A program made the position numbers and the translations under genes. From contig CALFBH010000049.1 of NCBI GenBank assembly GCA_937951615.1, forward strand, positions 1-51,086: DNA of 51,086 bases, in the 5' to 3' direction. Positions 32,753 through 42,243 of the stretch are shown here, piece after piece. Origin of the DNA: an uncultured Saprospiraceae bacterium (GTDB taxonomy: Bacteria > Bacteroidota > Bacteroidia > Chitinophagales > Saprospiraceae). The notes beneath the pieces are model-generated. The model was not told where the DNA came from. It worked only from the letters and a program-made list of their open reading frames with translations, and ran no database searches. Numbering within the stretch: the stretch's first letter is position 1; each line of letters opens with the position of its first letter.

Positions 32753-34312
32753 ATGTTAGAACGCGGTCAGGCTATTAAAATAGACATAGAAATTCCTGTG
32801 GGAACAGGTGCCATCGGCAATGTCTTTGTCGAAGAAGAAATCGGCAAAGGAGAATTCGGCATCATCTGGAAAGTGCGGCACGGCAAACAGTCGGGACAGT
32901 ACTACGCGCTAGAGCATCTCGATAATGAGGCAGGCAGTACAGCAGAATTGCGCACACAATTACAAAAAACACTGGACGGGCAGATGGCTTCAACGCTGTT
33001 TCCAAAAGTACACGCGCTGATTGAACTGGAAGATGGCAGCCTTGCTATTTTTGGTGAATATTATGATGGCGTATCCTTGTCGGAATGGCTATCCTCCAAC
33101 CAAACCCGCCCCTGGGCCAGCAAAAAAGACGTTTTTATAAAAATACTACAGGGTGTACGCGCCATACAGCAAAAAGAAACCACTTTTCTTTTTAATCCAG
33201 GCGACATTTTTATCAGTAGCGAAGGAGAACCCATCCTGATGGGACAAGGACTGCTGGCTTATCCCAAAATGGAACGGGCATTTTCCATCAGCCATCAGCC
33301 GCCCGAAAAGTATGGCAATGGAGACTGGCAGGCGAGTAGTGCCATGCGTGGAAATGTATTTGTGATGGGCTGTTTATTATACAGTTTTATCAAGGGCGAT
33401 TCCTATTGGAATTTGCAGGGCTACGAAACGCCACCCTACGCCGCCATGGAGGAAAACGGACAACTAAAAGACAGCAATATTCTCGATAGTTTCGATCAGG
33501 AACTGGAATATCCGGCAGAGGCAGTTGGAGCGATTCGGATTGCGACCAGTTTCCAACCAGAAAAAAGATTCAATAATACCGACTCCTTCCTGCGCCATTT
33601 CAATCAGGAAGCGATTCCAGAAGTAGAAAATATTCCGATTGCCCCAACATTTAAAGCAGCACCCAAACCTAGTCCGCAACCGCAACCTGAAGTTGTAGCC
33701 TCAGCGGCAATTGATGAACCAGTGATTCAAAGAGCTTCGCCTAAGTATAAAGTTAAAAAAAGCAGTATCGCTGCTGCTGTCCTCGGATTATTGGCTTTGT
33801 TATTGGCAGGAACGTTTATGTTCAAATCGGATGGTGATAAAAGGGTGGATGTTCCCTTAGAGGAAGCCAAAGACTGGACTATGGCCAAGGAAAAGCACAC
33901 AGAATATTATTATAGAAAATATTTGGCTGGTCACCCCGACGGGCAGTATGGCGACCGGGCTTTTGATTTGATTGACAGTATTTATTCCGATCCAATTACA
34001 GAAGCCAATTTTCTGGATACTCGTTTTACGGGCAAGTATTCGGAGGCGGGCGACACCCGAATATTTTCTATGCGATTTACGGAAGTATTGCCCAATGAAG
34101 AGGTTTATGATTTTAAATGCGACATCAATATGGGGACGGTTCGTAGCAAACTAATTGGCTCTATTGATTCGGAAACTTTTGTTATTAATTTTGAACAACT
34201 AGGCGACGAATATGCTGAATTGAATATCCTGAATGGACGTATTTATAATCGCGATGGCAGAATTTTTATAGAATCTACGGATGTAGATCAGTATTGGAAT
34301 TTGAGAGATTAA
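32753..34312 (+). CDS. Membrane-anchored pseudokinase
   Basis: Start chosen at 32753 (MLERGQAIKIDIEIPVG), giving 519 residues. Residues about 25-285 follow a Ser/Thr protein kinase fold with a glycine loop GKGEFG (31-36). The beta-3 Lys is Glu54 (ALEHL), the catalytic-loop Asp is lost (FNPGDIFIS, about 147-155) and DFG reads GQG (164-166). Catalysis by the usual mechanism is therefore unlikely. A proline-rich linker leads to one membrane helix (about 337-360; AAAVLGLLALLLAGTFMF) and an outside domain of about 160 residues. It resembles a receptor kinase with a dead kinase domain and a sensor outside. Confidence 0.75.
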   Translation: MLERGQAIKIDIEIPVGTGAIGNVFVEEEIGKGEFGIIWKVRHGKQSGQYYALEHLDNEAGSTAELRTQLQKTLDGQMASTLFPKVHALIELEDGSLAIFGEYYDGVSLSEWLSSNQTRPWASKKDVFIKILQGVRAIQQKETTFLFNPGDIFISSEGEPILMGQGLLAYPKMERAFSISHQPPEKYGNGDWQASSAMRGNVFVMGCLLYSFIKGDSYWNLQGYETPPYAAMEENGQLKDSNILDSFDQELEYPAEAVGAIRIATSFQPEKRFNNTDSFLRHFNQEAIPEVENIPIAPTFKAAPKPSPQPQPEVVASAAIDEPVIQRASPKYKVKKSSIAAAVLGLLALLLAGTFMFKSDGDKRVDVPLEEAKDWTMAKEKHTEYYYRKYLAGHPDGQYGDRAFDLIDSIYSDPITEANFLDTRFTGKYSEAGDTRIFSMRFTEVLPNEEVYDFKCDINMGTVRSKLIGSIDSETFVINFEQLGDEYAELNILNGRIYNRDGRIFIESTDVDQYWNLRD

Positions 34313-34355
34313 GGATTTAGTTTTGAAAAGATAGCAACTTTTATCAGTTGTGTCC

Positions 34356-34491
34356 ATAGTCGATGGTCGATAGTCCATAGCTGGGATTTAATTCCTGCTT
34401 TCGCAGGTGTTACACGCATTTTGTAAAGCAAAATGAAATACTGAAGTGACTGGAATATTGAAAACAGCTATCGACCATGGACCATCGACCT
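34356..34491. repeat. Nested inverted-repeat gap element (tcgatgg/tccatag arms)
   Basis: Arms at 34356-34382 and 34466-34491 are inverted copies of about 26 bp made of tcgatggtcgatag/tccatag units. The centre has cctgc-tttc-gcagg and a perfect 7-bp stem, cattttg-taaag-caaaatg (34417-34435). The arm unit is shared with the inner arms at 1743-1926. Confidence 0.85.
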
Positions 34492-34512
34492 AAAACATAA
34501 AACAAACTTAAA

Positions 34513-35430
34513 ATGAAAAATATATTCTTATTGCTAACAAGCATACTATTACTCTCAGCCTGTGGCGGGGGAGATGGTGCATATCAGGAAGCACAGGCAA
34601 AAATTGCCCAATTGGAAGACGAAAAACGCGACTTGGAAGAAGACCGCGAATTACTCAAAGAAGAGTATAATGGCGTCATCGAAACACTCAATCAAATAGA
34701 CGAAACACTAGAAGGAATTTCTGCCCGTGAAAATCAGATGGAAGACCTCATTGGTGATCTCAATGGCGGCGATTTGCAAAAAAGTGTCATCCTGGCAAAA
34801 ATCCAGACCCTCAAAGAAGCCAATATGGACGATCAGACTTCCGCAAAGGAATTGCAAGCTTCATTGAATAGCTATGAAACGGATAATGTAGCCCTGAAAG
34901 GAATCATTCAGCAATACGAGCAAAAAATAATCGCCAAAGACGCAGAAATTGCCAATTACGAAGTCAAAATGAAGCAGGTTGAATCGCAATTACAATTCAC
35001 CAAAGGCGAACTCAATCAGCAATATGCGATCGTTGCCCAGCAAAAAGACGCACTGGAAATCAAAGCAGGGCAATTGGAAAAAACCAATAAAGAACTGGAG
35101 ACGAAATATACAGAACTCAAGCAAAAAGACGACTTCATTGCAGATTGTGTAAAGGCGTATTATGTCGCAGGCTCTAAAAAAACGCTAAAAAAAGCTGGCG
35201 TACTCAAGAAAAAAGTAGCCATCCAAATTACCGATGATTTCCAAAGAAAATTAGACAAAACCAAGCCCTTCAATTTTTATAAAACAACAGAAATTGAAGC
35301 AAAAAAAGACATCATTAAAATTCTACCAGCCCGCCCAGAAAAGACCTATGAAATTAAAGGCAATGTACTGTACGTAAAAGATATTGAAGAATTTTGGCAA
35401 ACCAAGCATGTCGTAATTGTGCATAAATAG
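34513..35430 (+). CDS. Coiled-coil lipoprotein
   Basis: The 305-residue precursor has a lipoprotein signal (MKNIFLLLTSILLLSAC, lipobox LSAC) and then CGGGDG. Residues about 25-215 are almost uninterrupted coiled coil with a glycine break (DLIGDLNGGDL). A small C-terminal globular domain (about 220-305; FNFYKTTEIEAKKDIIKI, YVKDIEEFWQ) follows. I know the type as a conserved but uncharacterised Bacteroidota lipoprotein. It lies between a pseudokinase and a giant sensor kinase, possibly spanning the periplasm as a mechanical or sensory rod; that role is inference. Confidence 0.75.
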   Translation: MKNIFLLLTSILLLSACGGGDGAYQEAQAKIAQLEDEKRDLEEDRELLKEEYNGVIETLNQIDETLEGISARENQMEDLIGDLNGGDLQKSVILAKIQTLKEANMDDQTSAKELQASLNSYETDNVALKGIIQQYEQKIIAKDAEIANYEVKMKQVESQLQFTKGELNQQYAIVAQQKDALEIKAGQLEKTNKELETKYTELKQKDDFIADCVKAYYVAGSKKTLKKAGVLKKKVAIQITDDFQRKLDKTKPFNFYKTTEIEAKKDIIKILPARPEKTYEIKGNVLYVKDIEEFWQTKHVVIVHK

Positions 35431-35546
35431 GGATTGGGGTATTGGTTGATTAGGGTGTTAGTAATTAGTTAATCAAGAATTTTGCAAAAAAAAATCCCAA
35501 CAACCCGCAACCCAACAACCCGTAACTCGCAACTCAATCAACTCAA
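35431..35546. repeat. Nested gap element (gggattgg / caacaaccc arms)
   Basis: Left units (gggattggggtattggttga) and right units (caacaacccgcaacccaaca) are imperfect inverses around a short palindrome ttttgcaaaa. The right arm, ending atcaactcaa, stops directly at the start codon of the next gene. A left-arm-only version lies at 28441-28490. Confidence 0.7.
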
Positions 35547-38500
35547 ATGAATAGAAACAGGAAAATCGGCTTACTCCTCTTAGTCTTATCGGGCCTGCTT
35601 TTCCTGTTTGGATTTGCTATCAATTATCTGGCGATTCAATCTGCTACTCCGGAAAAATATGCCAGGCAGATAGAAGAAGCATTGCATGAAGAAGAAGACG
35701 AAATAGAAAGTTATTTTCGGGAAAGTAGTTTTCTCAATGCAGCCATTCATGACGAGTTACCAGAAGCTCAACTTAGAGCCTTAGAACAAAAAGACTATAC
35801 ACTGTGTATTTATCGGGGCGATTCACTTTTGTTTTGGTCAAACAATAAAGCACTTCCATTTTCAACTGAAATAACGCCAACACTTACACGGTCAGTTGAG
35901 TTGGTCAGACTAAAAAAAGGATACTACGAACTCATCAAAGACCGATATACCTCAACGCAGGGAGGAGATTATACCCTGATTGCGCTCATCCCCGTCTATT
36001 ACGAATATCCACTGGAAAATGAATACTTCAAAAACGCATTTGCTTTCGACAAAAACCTGCCTAAACGGGTAAAAATAAGTCTAGAAGGCATTCCTGTGAA
36101 AACGGGAAATGAACAGGAATTATTCAATATCAAACTGGAAGAAACAGCAGGGCAAAAATCGCCGCCCATACAGACTTTCTGGTTCTATCTGTTGTCATTT
36201 TTCTTTTTGGTGCTGGGACTGACTTATCTGGCGGCCTTTATTTGTAATCGGTATAATTCGCTAGTTGGCGTGACCTTTTTTGTACTAATAATTTTTGCTG
36301 TTCGTGCCTTGGCAGCCTATGGCGGCTTTACGAGTGATTTTGGCGATATGCCTATGTTTAGTCCGAATTATTATGCTGTTTCAGACCTGATGAATTCACT
36401 GGGAGACTTGCTGATTAATGTTGTATTATTATTGTGGCTTAGTGTTTTTATTCATCGGAAATTGCGTTTTCGTCGCCTCAATAAATTGGGAAATCTAACA
36501 CGATACGGACTGGCAACACTATCTTATATGCTGATTGTAGCCGGACTGTTTTTGATTGGTTTTATATATAATAGCCTTGTTTTAAATTCTGAAATCTCAC
36601 TAGAGATCGACAATGTATTCAGCCTGAATATTTATAGTTTTATTGGTTTGTTGAGCATGACTTTGCTGGCAGCGGCTTTCTTTTTCTTTGCACACAAACT
36701 GAATTTATTATTATCTAAATTAAGCCTTAATCAAACAGACAAATTCATTTATCTTGGAATAGGATTTCTGACCTTTACCCTACTGAATTATTTTGATGTC
36801 TTGCCTTTGGGCAGTTTGTTTTTGTTGCTTTTTGCTTTTTGTGTCGTTATTTTATTTGAAATTTTCATAGCGACAAAAACACTTTCCATGGGCTGGTTAT
36901 TTGGCTGGATTATCGTGTTTTCGGTATTCTCGTCAGTCATGTTGTATCAGTTGAATGAAGAAAAAGGACTCCGCACGATGCAGCGTTATGCAGAAAAACT
37001 TTCTCAGGAAACGGATTATGTCGCTGAACGGGAAATTGGGAGTGTGGTCAAGTATCTTCGATTTGATAATTTTGTAAAAAGATATTTCAAAAACCCTATT
37101 CTCGTTCCTCGAAGAGAAGTAGAGGATCGAATCAATAAATTATACATTACAAGTTATTTATCCAATCGCTATAATTACGAAATACATACCTATCAGCCTT
37201 CAGGTGGGACTACGCGTGGGGAGACAACAAATTATGAAAAATTAGTAGAAAAAATAGATGCCGCAACTCGAACGGCTATACCCGATCTCTTTCTGTGGAA
37301 TGATGGACAAGGCAATATTTCTTACATCACTCAATTGTCAATCAAAGAAAAGAATGATGAACTAGGTAAGCTTATCATCGTTTTTCTACCCGCCCCTTTG
37401 AGGCAGTCTAATGTTTATCCAGAATTATTATTGGACAAATACTCCAAGTCCATGCAAAAATTTGAAGGGCTTGATTATGCTATTTATAAAAAAGGAAACC
37501 GAATTGCACAAAAAGACAAATCATTTGGAGCAAAACTAGATGTCAATATTCCCGATGGAGTAGAGTTTTATAAAGAAAGCAAAAATGGCGTTCAGTACCT
37601 TGCGCATCGGGCCACAGCAGAAAAGGTCGTCGTCGTCTCACAAAAACGGGAGGAATTTGTCAAGCCTATTTCTTTGTTCTCTTATATGTTTTGTCTGCAA
37701 CTCGCAGTTGTATTGTTGATGGTCTTGGCCAATCGCCTAGTACAAGCACTTCCACAAGGTATTTATAAACTTAATGTTGGAGTAAAACCTTCTTTGCGCA
37801 ATCGAATCAACCTCTCAGTTATCTCCGTTATCATTATTTCTTTTGTGGCTATTGGGCTGGTGACGGTCTTGTATTTCCAACAGGAATTTACAGAATACCA
37901 TGAAGGACGCCTGGAACGGAAAGTGCGTGGAGTGCTGGCAACTGCGAATAACGAGATGGAGAAAAATAGTGGAGAATTTGCCTTCTTACCGGATGTCAAT
38001 GAATTGTCCGACATTCATAATATGGACATCAACCTCTACGATGTGACAGGTTCATTAATCGAATCTTCACAGAAAGACATTGTCAATAAAGGTTTGATTT
38101 CCAGTAAAATTAATCCTGTCGCTTATTATAACTTGCGTCAAAAGGGACTAGAACGCCATCGACAAGACGAGGAAATTAACGGACTGGAATATGTGGCGGC
38201 TTATGTACCTTTATATAATGTGAAAAAAGAACAGGTGGCTTATCTTGGTTTACCTTATTTTTCCCGCCAAAGCAATTTAAGGCAGGATGTATCCGATTTT
38301 ATGGGAACGCTGCTGAATGTATATGTCTTGTTGTTTTTGATTGCAGGCGTTGTGGCTTTATTTGTCGGAAATTCCGTCACACAGCCCATCGTAGCCATTG
38401 GCGAAAAACTAAAACAGGTGAAGCTCGGCAAAAAGAATCAGCCCTTAACCTGGGAAAATGATGATGAAATCGGTGCATTAGTGACGGAATACAACAAGAT

Positions 38501-39221
38501 GATTAGAGAGTTGGAAAACAGTGCAAAACTCTTGGCACAATCCAACCGCGAAATGGCTTGGCGCGAAATGGCCCGACAGGTCGCACACGAAATCAAAAAC
38601 CCGCTGACACCAATGCGATTGAGTATCCAACACCTCCAACGAGCATATAAAACAGACCCCGAACAGATTAATCGCCTGTCCAAAACCATTCTCGAACAAA
38701 TCGACAACCTTTCCCATATTGCATCGGAATTTTCCAATTTTGCAAAAATGCCACGCGCTCAAAATGAGCATTTCCCGCTGGGCGACTTGGTGGCTTCCGT
38801 TTACGACTTGTTCAAAGAACGGGATAATATGGACATTCAACTCGATATTCGGACGCAGGAAACGGCTGCTGTATTCGCAGATAAAAAACAAATGATGCGC
38901 GTGTTCAATAACCTCATTAAAAACGCAATTCAAGCCATTCCTGAAGATCGGGAAGGCAAAATTAATGTCATCCTAGAGGAGGAAGAAGACATGGTGGTGG
39001 TGAAAATAGAAGATAATGGCGTTGGGATTCCAGAAGAAAAACAATCCTCTATTTTTGTACCCAATTTTACCACCAAAAGCTCTGGAACAGGACTAGGACT
39101 CGCCATGTCGCGAAATATTGTAGAAAATGCCAATGGCAATATCTTTTTTGAAACAGAAGAAAATGTCGGAACAACGTTCTCGGTAGAATTGCCGAAGGCG
39201 AAAAATGGAACAGTCAGTTAG
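35547..39221 (+). CDS. Large NtrY-like sensor histidine kinase
   Basis: The 1,224-residue protein has an N-terminal helix and sensor loop (about 10-205). A run of about eight membrane helices follows (about 208-475), then a long periplasmic or cytosolic region. Another helix pair (about 710 and 755) precedes a second sensor region and a helix (about 925-945). HAMP follows, then HisKA with His1014 in VAHEIKNPLTPMRLS and HATPase boxes (NNLIKNAIQAI, EDNGVGIP, TGLGLAMSRNIVENANG). The H-box is of NtrY type. No response regulator is adjacent. The architecture is much larger than usual NtrY (about 750 residues). Confidence 0.9.
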   Translation: MNRNRKIGLLLLVLSGLLFLFGFAINYLAIQSATPEKYARQIEEALHEEEDEIESYFRESSFLNAAIHDELPEAQLRALEQKDYTLCIYRGDSLLFWSNNKALPFSTEITPTLTRSVELVRLKKGYYELIKDRYTSTQGGDYTLIALIPVYYEYPLENEYFKNAFAFDKNLPKRVKISLEGIPVKTGNEQELFNIKLEETAGQKSPPIQTFWFYLLSFFFLVLGLTYLAAFICNRYNSLVGVTFFVLIIFAVRALAAYGGFTSDFGDMPMFSPNYYAVSDLMNSLGDLLINVVLLLWLSVFIHRKLRFRRLNKLGNLTRYGLATLSYMLIVAGLFLIGFIYNSLVLNSEISLEIDNVFSLNIYSFIGLLSMTLLAAAFFFFAHKLNLLLSKLSLNQTDKFIYLGIGFLTFTLLNYFDVLPLGSLFLLLFAFCVVILFEIFIATKTLSMGWLFGWIIVFSVFSSVMLYQLNEEKGLRTMQRYAEKLSQETDYVAEREIGSVVKYLRFDNFVKRYFKNPILVPRREVEDRINKLYITSYLSNRYNYEIHTYQPSGGTTRGETTNYEKLVEKIDAATRTAIPDLFLWNDGQGNISYITQLSIKEKNDELGKLIIVFLPAPLRQSNVYPELLLDKYSKSMQKFEGLDYAIYKKGNRIAQKDKSFGAKLDVNIPDGVEFYKESKNGVQYLAHRATAEKVVVVSQKREEFVKPISLFSYMFCLQLAVVLLMVLANRLVQALPQGIYKLNVGVKPSLRNRINLSVISVIIISFVAIGLVTVLYFQQEFTEYHEGRLERKVRGVLATANNEMEKNSGEFAFLPDVNELSDIHNMDINLYDVTGSLIESSQKDIVNKGLISSKINPVAYYNLRQKGLERHRQDEEINGLEYVAAYVPLYNVKKEQVAYLGLPYFSRQSNLRQDVSDFMGTLLNVYVLLFLIAGVVALFVGNSVTQPIVAIGEKLKQVKLGKKNQPLTWENDDEIGALVTEYNKMIRELENSAKLLAQSNREMAWREMARQVAHEIKNPLTPMRLSIQHLQRAYKTDPEQINRLSKTILEQIDNLSHIASEFSNFAKMPRAQNEHFPLGDLVASVYDLFKERDNMDIQLDIRTQETAAVFADKKQMMRVFNNLIKNAIQAIPEDREGKINVILEEEEDMVVVKIEDNGVGIPEEKQSSIFVPNFTTKSSGTGLGLAMSRNIVENANGNIFFETEENVGTTFSVELPKAKNGTVS

Positions 39222-39265
39222 TACTGCTCCGTTTTTATTTGTATATTGGAAATCATAATCGTTTT

Positions 39266-39403
39266 GGTTTGGTAAACTTGCGGGTAGCCTTGTGATAAGA
39301 AAGTTTGCTAAACCTACCATCGAACAAGAAATTTAAAACACCCCAACACCCCAACACCCCAACACCCAATTACACCAATACCCCAGTCACCAATACACCA
39401 AAG
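39266..39403. repeat. REP-like copy D followed by aacacccc array
   Basis: Copy D of the 51-bp unit (39266-39315, ggtttggtaaacttgcggg ... tgctaaacct) is followed by five to six units of aacacccc (39337-39369) and degenerate caataccc/caatacacc units up to the start codon at 39408. The same right-hand units without the array stand before the gene at 40161 (caattacccaatacacc). Confidence 0.7.
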
Positions 39404-39407
39404 TACT

Positions 39408-40055
39408 ATGATGAAAAAACAATACAACAAGTCCGAATCCAGAAAACTGATGCCCTATAATAAGTCGCAAAAACGACGGGCGCACCCACCTTATGACCAG
39501 TATCGCGAACGGGAATATAGAGAGCGAGAAGTAGAGGAGCCACTGGATTTTGATATTCAACTGCCTGTAGTAGATTGGGAATTGCCAACGCTGCCTGATA
39601 ATACACCGCAGCTCATCGTGCCAGAAACAACAGGCATCGAAGTTGCCCCACTTGAAGAGCAAGCAGAAATAATAGTGGAAGCCCCCAAAGCAAAAAGACA
39701 AACCAGTCCTAAAACCCAATTGAAACCCACTCAATCCAGATTGCAGCCAAAGGCTAAAACAAAAACGCAACAACGTTCGCAAGGGGGAAAAGAGCAGTCT
39801 GGCACTCAGGAAGATTATAACCAACGTCGCATTCAGGAACTACAAAAGAGACAGCAAGAGCAACTCAATTCTGGCAGAACAGGGAAAAGTAATTCCGTAA
39901 ACCCTGGTGCGGTCATTGGACCCGCTATCTTTTTTATTTTTATTATGGTTATTGCAATTTCTAATGATGTACCACCTTTTTTCCTACTGCTTATTGCCTT
40001 CTTTTTTGGTAGCCAGATATGGGCAGCTATAAAAGGCAATAGCAGCAAAAAATAA
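39408..40055 (+). CDS. Low-complexity protein with C-terminal membrane hairpin
   Basis: The 215-residue protein is hydrophilic for 165 residues: a basic/tyrosine-rich start (YDQYREREYREREVEE), an acidic/proline middle, then a Q/K/S-rich region (KTKTQQRSQGGKEQ). Two membrane helices at the end (about 172-187 and 190-207) would leave the long N-terminal part on one side of the membrane. No domain is recognised. It sits downstream of the giant kinase behind repeats, so co-transcription is unclear. Confidence 0.6.
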   Translation: MMKKQYNKSESRKLMPYNKSQKRRAHPPYDQYREREYREREVEEPLDFDIQLPVVDWELPTLPDNTPQLIVPETTGIEVAPLEEQAEIIVEAPKAKRQTSPKTQLKPTQSRLQPKAKTKTQQRSQGGKEQSGTQEDYNQRRIQELQKRQQEQLNSGRTGKSNSVNPGAVIGPAIFFIFIMVIAISNDVPPFFLLLIAFFFGSQIWAAIKGNSSKK

Positions 40056-40160
40056 AATAACGAGCGTGTCCATCATTATACGAATATTGCAAACAAGCCT
40101 TACCAGTTTTGCCTTAAATACAAATCAGCTGAATACACCAATTACCCAATACACCGATAT

Positions 40161-41165
40161 ATGAGAACACTACAAGTCAAACAACCCGGCGGTCTTGATA
40201 AATTGGAAATCGTCGAGCAGCCCGACCTCAATCCTGGGCGCGACCAAATCATCGTCCACTGGCACGCCACCTCCTTGAATTATCACGATTATCTAGTCGC
40301 CATTGGCGCAATTCCCGTTCCAGATGGTCGCATTCCTATGTCGGATGGCGCAGGAGAAGTCATTGCGATTGGCGAAAATGTACACCAATTTAAAGTCGGC
40401 GACAAAGTCATGTCCATGTTTTTTCCCAACTGGATAGAAGGCAAACCCAGCCTGCAAAAAACAGTAGGCATCATGGGGGAAACACTAGACGGATGTATGG
40501 CAGAACAAGCCTGCCTACCCGTATCGGCAGTCACAGCAATACCAGAAGGTTACACCTATGCAGAAGCAGCCACACTCCCCTGTGCCGCCCTCACCGCCTG
40601 GCGCGGACTCATGGTAGAAGGCAATTTGCAAGCTGGCGAAAAAGTATTAATAGAAGGCACAGGAGGCATGTCGATTTTTGCCCTTCAATTGGCAAAAATG
40701 GCTGGCGCGAGGGTATTTGCCACCACTTCATCAGCAGAAAAGGCGGAACGACTGAAAGCGATGGGAGCAGAAGCGGTTGTCAATTATAAAGAAGACGAGC
40801 GATGGGGTAAAACAATCTTCAAGCTCGCTGACGGCGGAGTCGATCATGTACTGGATGTCGGCGGCGGCTCTACCATGAAACAATCTATAGAAGCCACGGC
40901 TATTGGTGGACACATTGCATCTATCGGTATACTGAGTGGTGGACGTAAAGGAGAAATTACCTTTCCAAAATTATTCTTCAAACACCTGACCATGAGCGGC
41001 ATCGCGGTTGGAAGTCGTGTGATGCAGGAAGCAATGCTTGCTGCGATCAATACAAGTGATATGAAACCAGTCATTGATAAAAGTTTTGGTTTCGATGAAT
41101 TGGCAGCGGCTTTTCGTCATCAGGAATCGGGCGCGCACTTTGGGAAAATTGTCCTGGAGTGGTGA
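40161..41165 (+). CDS. Zinc-type alcohol dehydrogenase / quinone oxidoreductase
   Basis: The 334-residue MDR-superfamily enzyme has the GroES-like N-terminal half (SDGAGEVIAIGENVHQFKVGD) and an NAD(P)-binding Rossmann half (LIEGTGGMSIFALQLAKMAGA). It lacks the usual structural zinc cysteine cluster, so it belongs to the NADPH:quinone oxidoreductase-like branch; the substrate is unknown. A second member follows after a gap element. The start at 40161 (MRTLQVKQPGG) is typical. Confidence 0.85.
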   Translation: MRTLQVKQPGGLDKLEIVEQPDLNPGRDQIIVHWHATSLNYHDYLVAIGAIPVPDGRIPMSDGAGEVIAIGENVHQFKVGDKVMSMFFPNWIEGKPSLQKTVGIMGETLDGCMAEQACLPVSAVTAIPEGYTYAEAATLPCAALTAWRGLMVEGNLQAGEKVLIEGTGGMSIFALQLAKMAGARVFATTSSAEKAERLKAMGAEAVVNYKEDERWGKTIFKLADGGVDHVLDVGGGSTMKQSIEATAIGGHIASIGILSGGRKGEITFPKLFFKHLTMSGIAVGSRVMQEAMLAAINTSDMKPVIDKSFGFDELAAAFRHQESGAHFGKIVLEW

Positions 41166-41176
41166 GCGAAGGGAAG

Positions 41177-41263
41177 TAAGTTTAAGCTTAAGTTCAAGAC
41201 TAAGTTTAAATCTTAAAACCTTGCCAAAGGCAAGCCCTTTTTTTAAACTTAAACTTAAACTTA
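41177..41263. repeat. Nested inverted-repeat gap element (taagtttaag arms), second copy
   Basis: Left arm taagtttaagcttaagttca (from 41177) and right arm ttaaacttaaacttaaactt (to 41263) surround a perfect 6-bp hairpin, cttgcc-aaa-ggcaag (41220-41234). The right arm ends 8 bp before the next start codon. The arms are the same family as at 1195-1296. Confidence 0.85.
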
Positions 41264-41271
41264 TCATTCAC

Positions 41272-42243
41272 ATGAAGGCAATGTTATGCAAAGAGTTAGG
41301 ACATCCATCCAAAATGGTATTGGAAGAGGTGCCTTCTCCAGTTCCAGGCAAAAAAGAAGTCGTTGTGACGGTAAAAGCCTGTAGTGTCAATTTTCCTGAC
41401 ACGCTGATTGTACAAGGTTTATATCAATTTAAGCCCGACTTACCATTTTCACCTGGCAGTGATATTGCAGGAGTTGTCAAGTCTGTGGGGGAAGGTGTGA
41501 AGCATCTGAAACCTGGAGATGAGGTCTTTGGGATAGTCGCTTATGGTGGATTTGCGGAAGAAATTCTTATACCAGCCAACAGCGTATTTCCCAAACCGCC
41601 TATGATGGAAGATAAAATAGCGGCTTCCTTTATGATGGCTTATGGCACGTCTTATCATGCTTTAAAAGATCGGGCAGCACTGAAGGCAGGAGAGACTTTA
41701 CTTGTCTTGGGGGCATCAGGCGGCGTCGGATTGGCAGCAGTAGAGCTGGGCAAACAAATGGGAGCGAAAGTCATCGCAGCAGCTTCTACAGATGAAAAAT
41801 TGGAATTGTGCAAGCAATATGGCGCAGACGAAACCATCAATTATACCAAAGAAGACCTCAAAAAACGGACAAAAGAACTGACGGATGGAAACGGAGCAGA
41901 TGTGGTATATGATCCAGTAGGAGGCGATTATACGGAAGCGGCACTACGTGCTACTGCCTGGAATGGACGATTCCTGATTGTCGGATTTCCCGCTGGTATT
42001 GCTAAAATTCCGATGAACTTACCTTTGCTGAAAGGCTGTCAGATTGTGGGCGTATTTTATGGAAGTTGGGCTATGCGATTTCCACAGGACAATATGAAAA
42101 ATACACTGGAACTCATTGGTTTGTACAGCAAAGAACAACTCAAGCCGTATATCCATGCAACTTATACACTGGAAAACGCTGCACAAGCTTTGACGGATAT
42201 GATGGACAGAAAGGTGAAAGGTAAAGTGGTGATTTTGCCCTAG
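41272..42243 (+). CDS. NADPH:quinone oxidoreductase family protein
   Basis: Start chosen at 41272 (MKAMLCKELGHPSKMVLEE), giving 323 residues. The open frame continues upstream through the gap element into the previous gene and is not coding there. The protein has the QOR signature region PGSDIAGVVKSVGEGVKHL and the nucleotide-binding loop LVLGASGGVGLAAVELGKQM. Its closing segment is LENAAQALTDMMDRKVKGK. It reduces quinones or enones with NADPH; the exact substrate is unknown. It forms a tandem with a more distant relative. Confidence 0.9.
   Translation: MKAMLCKELGHPSKMVLEEVPSPVPGKKEVVVTVKACSVNFPDTLIVQGLYQFKPDLPFSPGSDIAGVVKSVGEGVKHLKPGDEVFGIVAYGGFAEEILIPANSVFPKPPMMEDKIAASFMMAYGTSYHALKDRAALKAGETLLVLGASGGVGLAAVELGKQMGAKVIAAASTDEKLELCKQYGADETINYTKEDLKKRTKELTDGNGADVVYDPVGGDYTEAALRATAWNGRFLIVGFPAGIAKIPMNLPLLKGCQIVGVFYGSWAMRFPQDNMKNTLELIGLYSKEQLKPYIHATYTLENAAQALTDMMDRKVKGKVVILP

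Noticed and set aside
41074-41271. N-terminal extension of the second quinone oxidoreductase
   Set aside because: The frame overlaps the preceding gene and the gap element, and the family start MKAMLCKE is at 41272.
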